Assembly (NCBI GenBank): GCA_965214025.1
Contig: CBDCAW010000091.1
Span: 10,519 to 74,518 of the forward strand
Source: Granulosicoccus sp965214025
Lineage (GTDB): Bacteria > Pseudomonadota > Gammaproteobacteria > Granulosicoccales > Granulosicoccaceae
Reading direction: 5' to 3'
Length of the DNA: 64,000 nt
Below, in pieces: positions 9,597-18,291 of the stretch; the first letter of the stretch is position 1; each line of letters starts with the position of its first letter. Under the pieces are notes generated by a model. It was not told the origin of the DNA and did not search any database. It worked only from the letters and a program-made list of their open reading frames with translations. Position numbers and translations under genes: made by a program.

Positions 9597-10460
9597 TTAT
9601 TCGGAGCCTGGCGCATCGGCAATGATCACCAGCTTCGGACCCAGTTTCGCAATCAGACGCCAGAGCGTTTCCCAGTCCGGTACCTCGATGTCCTGCAGGT
9701 ACGTCTGCATCTTTGCCCACAGATTGGTCTTGATGCGTGTTTTGGCGCGAGCCGCCTTGAACAAGGAGAACGCGCCGAAAGCGAGGCCGGCGCTCGCCGC
9801 GCTCACACCCTGATGCTCGACCAGCAGAACTGCGCTCCAGTCGTTGACTGCACCCTCGGCCAACAGGATGCAGAAGGCCAGCACACCAAGCGCAACGATC
9901 GATGCACGTGTCGGCACGGTATATTTTTCCCGCGCTTGTTCTGTGCTCTGTCCCATTGGATCTCCCTTCACGGGTCTGATCAAGAGCCAGGTTGCCAGAG
10001 AAACAATTGCGGTGATCCCGCCCATCCCGGCGAAGTGCGTTGTCACGCCGATGGCGTTACCGGCAGCCAGGGCGCCGCATCCAGCTCCGACCATGCCGCC
10101 GACACTGTGCATGCCGTGGAAAGAGGCGAAGATGGACTTTCCGGACGCACGCTCGGCCGCAGCACCCTCGAGGTTCATGGTGACATCGACCATGCCAACC
10201 ATCATCCCGTAGCAGCCGAGCGCGAAAACCACTGTCAGGTATCCGACGTTCGATGCCCAGCCGAGCAGTACGAAAGCGGCGGAACTGCCGAACAACCCGA
10301 CGATGAGTGGTAAACGTGATCCGAATCGATCGGCGATGCCTCCTGTGAGGTTCATCGCTGCGAGTGCACCCACGGCGATTGCGGGCAGCGCGAGGCCGAG
10401 CATTGCCTCGCTGATATCGAGAGATGCGCGCACTTGCGGGATGCGAGTAACCCAGTTGGC
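9597..10460 (-). pseudogene. MFS transporter fragment, truncated at both ends
   Basis: The frame starts abruptly at FANWVTRIPQVRASLDIS, which in FsgR/YbjJ-like MFS proteins lies inside helix 1, and contains NLTGGIADRFGSRLPL (A motif). It runs for about eight helices, then becomes the unrelated hydrophilic tail KTRIKTNLWAKMQTYLQD up to 9597. Intact relatives have about 380-400 residues and 12 helices. The 5' end is fused at about 10460 to a DUF6958-like gene in another frame. Both junctions look like deletion end points, so the gene is probably dead. Confidence 0.75.
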
Positions 10461-10650
10461 AAAAGATTCGGTAGAACCGCGTCTTTCGCCTCGGCGACCG
10501 TCATTCCAGGGGCGTCAGTCGGCAGGACCGGAAGCAAGGCTTCCCGCATGGCCTCGAACTTGGCTCGATTCACACGCTCTGTATGTATGACCTGTGATGA
10601 CCTGATGACGTGATGCTCTCTATCTCGATCTTCTCATCGGCGTCACGCAT
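10461..10650 (-). pseudogene. DUF6958-like small protein, frameshifted and truncated
   Basis: ATG 10650 overlaps the stop of the GFA gene (ATGCGTGA) and has AGGAGG upstream. The first frame reads MRDADEKIEIESITSSG and stops at once. The next frame continues NRAKFEAMREALLPVLPTDAPGMTVAEAKDAVLP, the recognisable core of this roughly 80-residue family of unknown function. It ends at the junction with the MFS remnant near 10460 and lacks the usual WW-containing C-terminus. Confidence 0.6.
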
Positions 10651-11197
10651 TGATGCCTCCTGTTACCGGCATCTTCGGATTGCGAAAGCCCATGGCGACC
10701 CAGGCGCCGAACAGCTTGGCGAAAAATGCCAGGTTCTGTTTTCTGGCGTTGGGAACATCATCGGGCAGCACGGCACCTTCCGGAAGGTCCGAGGTCATCG
10801 TCCGCAGCTCCAGGCGGGGCAGGGCGCCATCAGGCCATAGGCCACCATAAAGGCTAAGCCAGTGACCGCCATCGAACTCCAGGTAGACCGGCGTGTTGCA
10901 ACAGGCGGCAACAACCCGACGGGTAGCGGCCTCGGACGACAGCCGAAATGCCTTGAGCTCACTCTCGCCTTCGATGATGCTCGCTCGGTCCTTGCGGTAC
11001 AGCACGAATCGTGTTGCTCCGATCTTGTTCATAATTGTTGGAGCACCCGGCAATGCCTGCAGTCTGGTTCCGGCTTCCCGGCAGCTCGTGCAACAACATT
11101 CGGCACTGATGATGGGTGCTTTCTCGACCTCGATGCGGACCTTGCCGCACGTGCATTTCAACGTCGTGACGTTCGTTCGATCAGCAGATATCGACAT
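10643..11197 (-). CDS. GFA / CENP-V-like zinc-binding family protein
   Basis: 184 residues. Zinc-binding cysteines occur as CTCGKV (N-terminal), ECCCTSCREAG and AACCNTPVY, the pattern of the glutathione-dependent formaldehyde-activating (Gfa) fold, here in a short variant with a C-terminal extension. AGAGGA lies 8 bases before the ATG. It sits in the TetR-headed minus-strand cluster with glyoxalase-fold proteins, which suits a role with thiol adducts or electrophiles, but the family name does not prove formaldehyde activity. Confidence 0.8.
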   Translation of the reverse strand: MSISADRTNVTTLKCTCGKVRIEVEKAPIISAECCCTSCREAGTRLQALPGAPTIMNKIGATRFVLYRKDRASIIEGESELKAFRLSSEAATRRVVAACCNTPVYLEFDGGHWLSLYGGLWPDGALPRLELRTMTSDLPEGAVLPDDVPNARKQNLAFFAKLFGAWVAMGFRNPKMPVTGGINA

Positions 11198-11302
11198 GCC
11201 TGGTTCCTCTGTTTTTCAGTACGGTCTCAAGGTTCACCCACGAACGCTCGAACCCGTGATCGTCGAACCCGTGAATAACGTGTGCGCTCTGCCTGACCCT
11301 GT

Positions 11303-11650
11303 TCAGCTCCCCTCGAGCAGCCCGACTTCATTGCCTTCGGGATCGGCGAATTGACAATACCTGAGGGTGTCGAAGCCCTTGATAGCAACCGGATCCGGAA
11401 GATTGACGCCGTCGCCTCGAAGGCGTTCGACATGCTTGTCCAGATCGGACACTTTCAGCGAGACGGTCGTCTGACCCGATTGGCGGGGATCATCCAGAAC
11501 CTGAAACAGGACGCATCCGGCCAGATCCCATTCATGGCAACTGGGCATCGGTTCCCGATCCCACGTGCGCTCCAGTACATTGCTCCACCAGTCGGACAGA
11601 CCGGCGAAGTCTTTCGCATGCACGCTGACAAACACATTGCTGACGTTCAT
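11303..11650 (-). CDS. VOC-superfamily (glyoxalase-fold) protein
   Basis: 115 residues with one vicinal-oxygen-chelate unit pair: MNVSNVFVSVHAKDFAGLSDWWSNVL at the start and FADPEGNEVGLLEG at the end, where the Glu is the usual metal ligand. AAGGAGG stands before the ATG. Small VOC proteins of this kind include bleomycin-type binding proteins and lactoylglutathione lyase relatives; the ligand cannot be told. Confidence 0.85.
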   Translation of the reverse strand: MNVSNVFVSVHAKDFAGLSDWWSNVLERTWDREPMPSCHEWDLAGCVLFQVLDDPRQSGQTTVSLKVSDLDKHVERLRGDGVNLPDPVAIKGFDTLRYCQFADPEGNEVGLLEGS

Positions 11651-11710
11651 TCTGATGCCCTCCTTGCTAGTGAGTACCTGTGTGTGATGGATTGAATTGA
11701 CGCGTTCAAC

Positions 11711-12193
11711 TCAGTCATTCGATCCTTCGGCAGCGGCTTCTATCGTGGCGACGTCCAGCTTCACCATCTGGACCATCGCCTCCATCACACGCTTCGCCTT
11801 TGCCCGGTCCGGGTCGGCGAGCAGGCGTGGCAGGATGTGAGGAACGACCTGCCAGTGCAGACCAAATCGATCCTTGATCCAGCCGCACTGGATCGGTTCG
11901 CCACCGTCAGACAGTGCCTCCCAATAGCGGTCGATCTCGGCCTGATCGGCGCAGTCGATCGAAAGCGAAACCGCGTCGGTGAAGGGATGCCCCGGACCGC
12001 CGTTCATCGCAGTAAAACTGCGGCCCGACAGCGAGAACGCGACCGTGATCACGTCACCCTCCTTGCCACCCGGATAGTCGATCGTGGAACGCGTCACCTC
12101 GTCGATGGCACTATCGGGAAACATCCCCGTATAGAACTCGGCCGCCTCTTCGGCCTGACCGTCAAACCACAGGAAGGTGCTGATCTTGTCCAT
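11711..12193 (-). CDS. VOC family protein, PhnB/3-demethylubiquinone methyltransferase-like fold
   Basis: 160 residues. MDKISTFLWFDGQAEEAAEFYTGMFPDS and SLSIDCADQAEIDRYWEALSDGGEP are the marks of the PhnB-like VOC group, with WIKDRFGLHWQVVP closing the fold. ATG 12193 is favoured because AGAGGAG is 8 bases upstream; a GTG at 12202 lies inside that site. The gene starts 5 bases after the hydrolase stop. Members are often annotated as methyltransferases without evidence, so only the fold is claimed. Confidence 0.85.
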   Translation of the reverse strand: MDKISTFLWFDGQAEEAAEFYTGMFPDSAIDEVTRSTIDYPGGKEGDVITVAFSLSGRSFTAMNGGPGHPFTDAVSLSIDCADQAEIDRYWEALSDGGEPIQCGWIKDRFGLHWQVVPHILPRLLADPDRAKAKRVMEAMVQMVKLDVATIEAAAEGSND

Positions 12194-12198
12194 GGCAA

Positions 12199-13185
12199 TC
12201 ACTCCTCTTTCGGTTGGGGTAGTTTGTTGACGAACGCGGCCACGCGCGATGCGATCGTCTGCGACGCAGCGTCAGAAACGATGTGGCCGAGTCCCTCCAC
12301 GAGCTCGACTTGGGCGTCAGGCAGGGCAGCGGCCGTGCTCTCGGCATGCGAAACCGGGAACAACGGATCGTCACTGCCGTGGATCACCAGTGCCGGGAGC
12401 TCGACGGTGCCGAGCGGATCCCTTCGATCACCGCTTGCCGTCGCCGCCGCGCCCTGGCGGGCTGGAGCATTCGTATCGCCGGCCGCTCCGTCAGCCTCGA
12501 CACGCGAGGCGATCTCGGCGTCGCTCATCTTGAACGCGTTACCTTCGAACGCCTTGTAGAGTTCGGAGTATTGCTGAACTCGCCCCTCAACCGTTGGGGC
12601 CGGAGGTTGCATCATGGCCTTCATGGCCGGGCCGAACGGTAGTTCAGGATCGCCACTGGTCGAGGCAACCGATATCAGCGATAGGGTTCGATCCGGGTGC
12701 TCGATAGCGACGGTCTGCGCGATCATGCCACCCAGGGAGGCACCCATGACATGGGCCCGCTCGATGCCGGCGGCATCAAGGACTGCCACCGTGTCCTGTG
12801 CCATGTCGGACAGTGTGTAGGCGACGGGCGGTTGCGCTCCGGTGGATAACGCCTCAATAATTTTCTCAGTCGGCGGAGGCGCACCCTGTTCGCTCAGAAT
12901 CGTACTTCGGCCGGCATCGCGACTGTCGAACCGAACGACACGGAAGCCTTCGGCGACGAGCGCGTCGGTCAGTGCATCGCCACCGGGTCTGACCGCCGCG
13001 GCCAGACCTTCGATCATGATTAACGGCGGACCTTCTGTCTCACCAAAGAGTTGGTAGGACAGTTCGATGTCGCCATGGGTCGCGATCTGAACGTCCTGAG
13101 CTTCAAGCGTGCTTGCGATACACAGGCAGAGCACAAGCGCCGCAACGGCGCTTGAGACAGACATATCCTTGAACATTCCACTCAT
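12199..13185 (-). CDS. Exported alpha/beta hydrolase
   Basis: 328 residues with an N-terminal signal peptide (SVSSAVAALVLCLCIASTLEAQ). The nucleophile elbow GASLGG, an acid in HGSDDPLFP and the late GLGHIVSD histidine form a plausible catalytic triad. The EGPPLIMIEGL strand supplies the oxyanion region. Start and stop are coupled to its neighbours: ATG overlaps the preceding stop by four bases. The substrate is unknown. Confidence 0.85.
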   Translation of the reverse strand: MSGMFKDMSVSSAVAALVLCLCIASTLEAQDVQIATHGDIELSYQLFGETEGPPLIMIEGLAAAVRPGGDALTDALVAEGFRVVRFDSRDAGRSTILSEQGAPPPTEKIIEALSTGAQPPVAYTLSDMAQDTVAVLDAAGIERAHVMGASLGGMIAQTVAIEHPDRTLSLISVASTSGDPELPFGPAMKAMMQPPAPTVEGRVQQYSELYKAFEGNAFKMSDAEIASRVEADGAAGDTNAPARQGAAATASGDRRDPLGTVELPALVIHGSDDPLFPVSHAESTAAALPDAQVELVEGLGHIVSDAASQTIASRVAAFVNKLPQPKEE

Positions 13186-14111
13186 GCCACTTCCTCCTTG
13201 TGATTGGCACCTGCCGAAACGTCAGTCACAGGTTCCAACCGATCTCGCAGCGCGTTGAAGACCTCTGACGGCACACGAACGCGATCATCATTTGCGTAAA
13301 GATCGCGCAGTGCGTCGATGTGCTTGTCCGGTTCCCGACTCAGTGTTGCAAGCCGGTCGAAGAACGCCAATTGTTCCTCATTCAGCGCTTCATCGGGCGG
13401 TGGCTGTGCACCCCACACGTCCCAGGGTTGCAGTTCCATGCGGTTGAGCGCGGCGATATCGCGCACCAGATTGCCCGCCACCATCCATAGTCCGTGCAAC
13501 CCGACGAAAGAGATCCCGAACTGCGAAGGTTTCGCCCGTCCGCTGCGACACAACTGCCAGGCATCGCCCGCCACCCGCATGTGATCGCGCGGTACGTCGG
13601 CAGTGTCGTGTGAGACAGACAGTTTTTTTCGCCAGATGGCATCGAACTGTGGATCAGCGAACCTCCATTTGCCATCAGTCCTGTCCTGGTATTCACAGAC
13701 CCAATGATCCTCGAAGGAGCCGGGGTTGAAATACGAGCCAAACCCGCAACGAGCCCGGGCCGGGATGTCTTTTTCACGCAAGGCACCGATCAGCAACAAC
13801 ACGTAGTTGCGGCAGCGACCGGCGATGCGGTTTTCCGCCGCTCGCGTCTCGGTCAAGGGTTGATCGTCTAGGTCGAGGATACGATTGATGATCGCTTCCA
13901 AGGAGCGCAGATGAATATCGTCTGTGCGCTCTTCAGACAGATCGCAGTCGTAGAAGTCCTTCGCCACAGCGTCGTGGATCATCAGCCCCTGGATCGCCGC
14001 CATCAGTTCGTGGACATCGTCCGGAAGCACACGAAGGGCATCGGCGTGTTGAACTGGAGCACTGAGCGAGGAGTGCTGGACAAAGATGTTATCGGTGGTC
14101 GCGTCAGTCAT
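13182..14111 (-). CDS. Transglutaminase-like domain protein
   Basis: 309 residues. The core around residues 115-170 reads AGRCRNYVLLLIGALREKDIPARARCGFGSYF, then EDHWVCEYQ and WRFADPQFD, giving the Cys-His-Asp order of the transglutaminase-like fold. These proteins are often proteases or amidases rather than cross-linkers. ATG 14111 has AGGAGG at 8-base spacing and overlaps the TetR stop as ATGA, so it is translated with the regulator. Confidence 0.75.
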   Translation of the reverse strand: MTDATTDNIFVQHSSLSAPVQHADALRVLPDDVHELMAAIQGLMIHDAVAKDFYDCDLSEERTDDIHLRSLEAIINRILDLDDQPLTETRAAENRIAGRCRNYVLLLIGALREKDIPARARCGFGSYFNPGSFEDHWVCEYQDRTDGKWRFADPQFDAIWRKKLSVSHDTADVPRDHMRVAGDAWQLCRSGRAKPSQFGISFVGLHGLWMVAGNLVRDIAALNRMELQPWDVWGAQPPPDEALNEEQLAFFDRLATLSREPDKHIDALRDLYANDDRVRVPSEVFNALRDRLEPVTDVSAGANHKEEVA

Positions 14112-14749
14112 GATTGATTGCCTCCTGATCGGTTCTTGTTGAACAGCAATTCGATGTAGCAACGCAGATGCCCCACGCTGTCGCGCGCCAGCTCGGCGTT
14201 GCCGGTGGCCTTGGCCAGGATGAAGGCACCTTGCAGGACAGCCTGTGTGTGTCGGGCGAGACTTTCGGCCGTCCAGTCTCCGCAGATGCCGTGTTCATCG
14301 ATCGCGGCCGAGAAGTCCGCCTCGAGCGTTGCCGCGTGTCCGAGAATGCTGCTCGCACAGGCATCCCGGATGGCGGGAGTCGTTGCGTGAACCTCCTGCG
14401 TCATGGTGCCCACCAGGCAGGTGTATTCGAAGGTTTCTCCACCCATGATGGATCGGCGAAAGTCGAGATAGGCCAGAACACGATCCAGCGGATCGTCAGG
14501 GTCGTGATAGGGCGCAGCGGCGAACAGCGCGCTGGTCGTCTCTGCCCAATAGTCAGCTGCCGCCACACCAAGTGCCTCCTTCGTCTTGAAGTGATGGAAG
14601 AAGGCGCCCTTTGTGACACCCGCCGCCTGACAGAGATCGTCTACTGAGGTGGCGGCAAACCCCTTCTGCCGGATGATGTCTCGGGCAGCCTCCAGCAAGC
14701 GCGTTCGCGCATCGCCGCGCTCGGGTGATTGCTTGGTAGGTCTTGCCAT
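14108..14749 (-). CDS. TetR-family regulator heading the operon
   Basis: 213 residues. The HTH spans about residues 10-55 (RTRLLEAARDIIRQKGFAATSVDDLCQAAGVTKGAFFHHFKTKEAL), followed by an all-helical ligand domain. MARPTKQ at 14749 is chosen as the start. A perfect palindrome lies 11 bases before it, in the gap to the divergent DHFR-like gene, so it probably represses itself, the six to seven genes behind it and the two plus-strand genes. Confidence 0.9.
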   Translation of the reverse strand: MARPTKQSPERGDARTRLLEAARDIIRQKGFAATSVDDLCQAAGVTKGAFFHHFKTKEALGVAAADYWAETTSALFAAAPYHDPDDPLDRVLAYLDFRRSIMGGETFEYTCLVGTMTQEVHATTPAIRDACASSILGHAATLEADFSAAIDEHGICGDWTAESLARHTQAVLQGAFILAKATGNAELARDSVGHLRCYIELLFNKNRSGGNQS

Positions 14750-14759
14750 GATGTAAAAC

Positions 14760-14777
14760 ATACCGTACAGTCGGTAT
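14760..14777. promoter_or_regulatory. TetR-type operator palindrome
   Basis: ATACCG and CGGTAT flank six bases (TACAGT), giving an 18-bp dyad. Its half-sites resemble the ACCG...CGGT operators of many TetR repressors. It lies between the TetR start (14749) and the divergent reductase start (14826), where it could block both promoters. Confidence 0.7.
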
Positions 14778-14825
14778 TAAATCAAGCAACAGCTCGACGC
14801 TTCGAGTAACCAAGAGATGCGAATC

Positions 14826-15443
14826 ATGCGGAAAATCACGATTCAAACTTTCAAGAGCCTCGACGGCGTCATGCAGGCACCCGGAGCACCGGAAGAGGAC
14901 AGAGACGGCGAATTTGCCCTCGGCGGCTGGTCGCAGCCGTACTGGGACGAAAGGATGGGTGAAGTGATGGGTGAGTCGATGGCCGAGGATTACGACCTGC
15001 TGCTCGGCCGCACGACCTACGACATCTTTGCCGCTCACTGGCCGAATGCCGGCGATAATGATCCGGTCGCACAGAAATTCAATCGGGCAACGAAGTACGT
15101 CGTTACCTCAACGCCGGAAACGCTGCACTGGGAAAACAGTCAGGCGATCACCGGTGAGGTGGCCAAGGGAATCTCGGAGCTGAAAAACGGTGATGGTTTG
15201 CCGCTGAGCGTACAGGGCAGCAGCCAGCTCATTCGACTCCTGCTCGAGCACGGGCTGGCGGATGAATTTTTCGTCTGGACCTTCCCGGTCGTACTCGGTA
15301 GCGGCAAGCGATTGTTCGATTCCGGTGCGATACCGCGTGCTCTGGAGCTGCACAGTGCAAGAACATCGACAACTGGCGTCACCATGATCCGATACCGTGC
15401 TGCCGGAGACGTCAAGGTTGGTTCGTTCGCTTTGTCGGAGTGA
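14826..15443 (+). CDS. Dihydrofolate reductase-fold protein (RibD C-terminal-like)
   Basis: 205 residues with the start KITIQTFKSLDGVMQAPG, then DYDLLLGRTTYDIFAAHW and a late FFVWTFPVVLGSGKRLF segment. This is the pattern of the YwjB/YyaP-type RibD_C family of NADPH reductases. ATG 14826 is preferred over ATG 14817 for its spacing to AAGAGA. It is divergent from the TetR operon and precedes a glutathione transferase. Confidence 0.85.
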   Translation: MRKITIQTFKSLDGVMQAPGAPEEDRDGEFALGGWSQPYWDERMGEVMGESMAEDYDLLLGRTTYDIFAAHWPNAGDNDPVAQKFNRATKYVVTSTPETLHWENSQAITGEVAKGISELKNGDGLPLSVQGSSQLIRLLLEHGLADEFFVWTFPVVLGSGKRLFDSGAIPRALELHSARTSTTGVTMIRYRAAGDVKVGSFALSE

Positions 15444-15570
15444 CAGTTACCCAGTTTATCGCCATCGACTGGTTGCAATGTTTGGCGCAGCGGCACCGCT
15501 CGAAGGCGGAGCTGAACAAGCGGGAGGCGTGGAATGTTCATGCCTGAGAGAGACCACAGGAAGCACTCCA

Positions 15571-16221
15571 ATGAACCCAATCGTCACCGTATTCAAAAAT
15601 TCACCCGATCGTGGCGCGGGCCTGGCGCGTGACATGCGCGTTCGCTGGGCACTTGAGGAAGTGGGCCAGCCCTATGACGTTTGTACGGTTTCATTCACTG
15701 ACATGAAGGAACCGGCGCATCTCGCACTCCATCCTTTCGGACAAATCCCGACCTACGAAGAAGGTGACCTGGCCCTGTTCGAGACAGGAGCGATCATCCT
15801 TCATATTGCGGAGCGCCATGCGGGCTTGCTGCCGGATGATGCCGACGCCCGAGCACGTGCGGTCAACTGGATATTCGCCGCACTGAATACGGTTGAACCA
15901 CCCATCCTCGATCGCGAAGTTGTTGCGTATCTCGAAGATGGCAAGAGCTGGCAGTGTGAGCGTTTTGCCATGGTGAATAAGCGCATTCGCGAACGATTGG
16001 AGCAGCTGACGGTAGCGCTTGGCGACGCCGAATGGATTGATGGCGCGTTCAGTGCAGCCGACATTCTGATGGTGCACGTGCTGCGCCGGTTGGAGGGGGC
16101 GGGGATACTGAATGAGTTCAAGACTCTTTGCGCGTATATCCATCGCGCGGAACTCCGGCCTGCCTACAAGCGCGCTTTCGCGGCTCAACTGGCGGTGTTT
16201 ACTGCCGCTTCGACACGCTGA
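15571..16221 (+). CDS. Glutathione S-transferase family protein
   Basis: 216 residues. The N-terminal thioredoxin-like half has the cis-Pro of FGQIPTYEEGDLALFETGAIILHIAE, where the E-T pair binds the glutathione gamma-glutamyl group. The helical half includes AFSAADILMVHVLRRLEG with the N-capping motif. AGGAAG precedes the ATG. It probably belongs to the same detoxification regulon as the divergent TetR operon. Confidence 0.88.
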   Translation: MNPIVTVFKNSPDRGAGLARDMRVRWALEEVGQPYDVCTVSFTDMKEPAHLALHPFGQIPTYEEGDLALFETGAIILHIAERHAGLLPDDADARARAVNWIFAALNTVEPPILDREVVAYLEDGKSWQCERFAMVNKRIRERLEQLTVALGDAEWIDGAFSAADILMVHVLRRLEGAGILNEFKTLCAYIHRAELRPAYKRAFAAQLAVFTAASTR

Positions 16222-16564
16222 CATCGTTCTTCCCTGTAGACAAGTGCCGGCCACTCAATCGAGCCCATGGAACGAGCGCATCCGTTCCGGATGGGTATTG
16301 CCGAAACCGCGCCCCAGCTCGGTCTCGTTCCATGGTGGGGCTTGTCTACACGGACACGTTCGATGATCCCGACCGGCAGGGCGGGATCAAGGTCTCGGTG
16401 AAATTGAAAGTCATATCTGTCGGAACGGAAATCTACACCGAACAAGAGGGCGTGCCGGACGAGATGGCTACAAGCTCGCACGGCTCATCGAGCCAGAAAT
16501 CAACTTGAAACTGTCGGATACAGATGGGCGAGTTTCACTTTGGCGCTGCGCTGTCGAGTGAGTC
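16222..16564. other. Intergenic stretch, nothing recognised
   Basis: Neither strand shows a coding signature, repeat or clear regulatory dyad. It separates the TetR-linked genes from the hydrolase fragment and the quaternary-amine cluster. Confidence 0.4.
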
Positions 16565-17044
16565 CTACTGCTGAACGGGACGACGCGTCGTGGGCGTCGG
16601 ATGGGCAGCGTCCTTCGGATCGTCCGACAGCACGTCGAGCAGTATCCGGCACAGCCTCAACGGGTGCCTGGGCATGCTGGTGTTGCAGAACACGACTATC
16701 GTCAGCGCGTGACCCTCGAAGCTCGGCACGTGCATCGCGAACGTGTTGAACCCGGGGCCGTCGCCGCCGTGGCCGCAGAACCCGCCGTGCGCCCACCTCT
16801 CGTCGAGCATCAGCCCAAGTCCGTAGGTGGGACGACGGAAGAACGCGTCCGGCGACGGCGGGCTCTCCGGCCCGCAAGGTACCCCCTCGCGCATAGCCGC
16901 GAGCGACGACGGCCGCAAGAGCTCGCCTGCGAACAGCGCCGCGTAGAAGCGCGCGACATCGGCGGTGGTCGACGCGATAAGGCCATCCAGCATTGACGAA
17001 AAGACTTGCACACTGGGGTCTCGGTAGTTGATGGTATTGGCCAT
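16565..17044 (-). pseudogene. Serine hydrolase (beta-lactamase-like) C-terminal fragment
   Basis: About 160 residues match the end of the class C-type hydrolase fold: MLDGLIASTTADVARFYAALFAGELLRP, YGLGLMLD and the HGGDGPGFNTFAMHVP turn, which carries the HGG/HTG-like motif. The SxxK half is missing, and upstream sequence on this strand only mirrors the AraC gene. The open frame continues antisense to 18097 by chance. A 5'-truncated remnant. Confidence 0.7.
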
Positions 17045-17122
17045 GTTCTTAGCCACTTTCGCCATCGGGGCAACAGCAGTCCGGGTTCGGTGCACTGCAA
17101 TATGTGGCGGTCGAGGTTTGCC

Positions 17123-18142
17123 ATGAAGATCCTGATCATCGCGACACCGAACTTCAATCTGGCCGCGACGGCCAACTTCATCGATCCGTTCAGAGCGATC
17201 AACTATCTCGACGGCGCCTCCCACTTTCACTGGACGCTCGCCTCGGTGGGAGGCGGCATGTGCGAGGCCAGCAATGGCCTGAGCGTCGCGACGCAGGATC
17301 TGAAGAGCGCGCTCGAGGAGTCCTGGGATCTGGCCATCGTGTCCTCGAGTTGGGCGCCGGAAAGGCACAGCTCCTCGGCATTTCTCCAAGCAATGCGGCG
17401 AGTTGCGCGCTCGGGCTGCGTGGTCGGTGCGCTCGACACGGGGTCGTTCATCCTGGCCCGCGCAGGCCTCTTGAATGGCCGAATCGCAACCACGCACTAC
17501 GAACACATCGATGCGCTGATGGAGCTGTATCCAGCGATCACCGTGGTCGAGGAGCTGTTCGTGTTCGACGGCAACCGAATCACCTGTTGCGGGGGTGCCG
17601 CGTCGATCGACTTCTCGTTGCACATCATCGAGGAGCAGCTCGGCGCGACGCGGGCGACCAATGCGGCCCGCTATCTCTACCATCAGAGCCTGCGACCGGT
17701 CGGTGCCCGGCAAGTGCCAGAACCCGGGGAGCCATTGGGCAGTGGTATTCCGAACGCCGTACGTCAGGCGATCGAGGTGATGGAATCGCATCTGGAGAAC
17801 ATCGTGACCATCCCCGACATCTGCGAGCAGATCGGCGTCTCGCAACGTCAGCTCGATCGATTGTTCGCCACCTATGTAAAGAAGACTCCCGCACGCTACT
17901 ACCGCGATGTCCGGCTCGATCGAGCGCGAGGGCTGGTCACACAGACCGACATGCCTCTGTCCGGCGTTGCAGTCGCCGCAGGCTTCGCCAGTCAGGTGCA
18001 CTTCAGCCGCGCCTACAAGCAACGCTTCGGGCTTCCACCGAAGCAGGATCGCATCGAGGGGCGAATTCCGTTCGAGTATCGCGCGCGCCCCATGCACAAG
18101 ATGCAGCTTCCGAAGGAATCACGATTGCGGCCAGAAAGATAA
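17123..18142 (+). CDS. GlxA-family AraC regulator (DJ-1/PfpI domain plus HTH), CdhR/GbdR-like
   Basis: 339 residues. Residues 1-200 form a class I amidotransferase-like DJ-1 fold (ILIIATPNFNLAATANFIDPFRAINYL; VGALDTGSFILARAGLL; ITCCGGAASIDFSLHII). Residues 225-315 carry the two AraC HTH units (IPDICEQIGVSQRQLDRLFATYVKKTPARYYRDVRLDRARGLV; VAVAAGFASQVHFSRAYKQRFG). This type controls glycine betaine and carnitine catabolism in Pseudomonas (GbdR, CdhR). It stands 149 bases before the catabolic genes and probably activates them. Confidence 0.9.
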   Translation: MKILIIATPNFNLAATANFIDPFRAINYLDGASHFHWTLASVGGGMCEASNGLSVATQDLKSALEESWDLAIVSSSWAPERHSSSAFLQAMRRVARSGCVVGALDTGSFILARAGLLNGRIATTHYEHIDALMELYPAITVVEELFVFDGNRITCCGGAASIDFSLHIIEEQLGATRATNAARYLYHQSLRPVGARQVPEPGEPLGSGIPNAVRQAIEVMESHLENIVTIPDICEQIGVSQRQLDRLFATYVKKTPARYYRDVRLDRARGLVTQTDMPLSGVAVAAGFASQVHFSRAYKQRFGLPPKQDRIEGRIPFEYRARPMHKMQLPKESRLRPER

Positions 18143-18291
18143 AGAAACCGACGAGAAAAGTACAATCGCTATGATGACACGGTCCACTATTGGAACGTCG
18201 GATATAGCGTTGGGCAGTGACCTGCCAGACGCAAGCCGCTCCTTTATAGGCGCTACCACGCGCCGGCCGCTGCTGACTGGAGGGCATTGCA

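Noticed and set aside
17045..18097. Minus-strand frame continuing the hydrolase fragment across the AraC gene
   Set aside because: Similarity to serine hydrolases stops at about 17044; the rest is antisense to a clear GlxA-type regulator.
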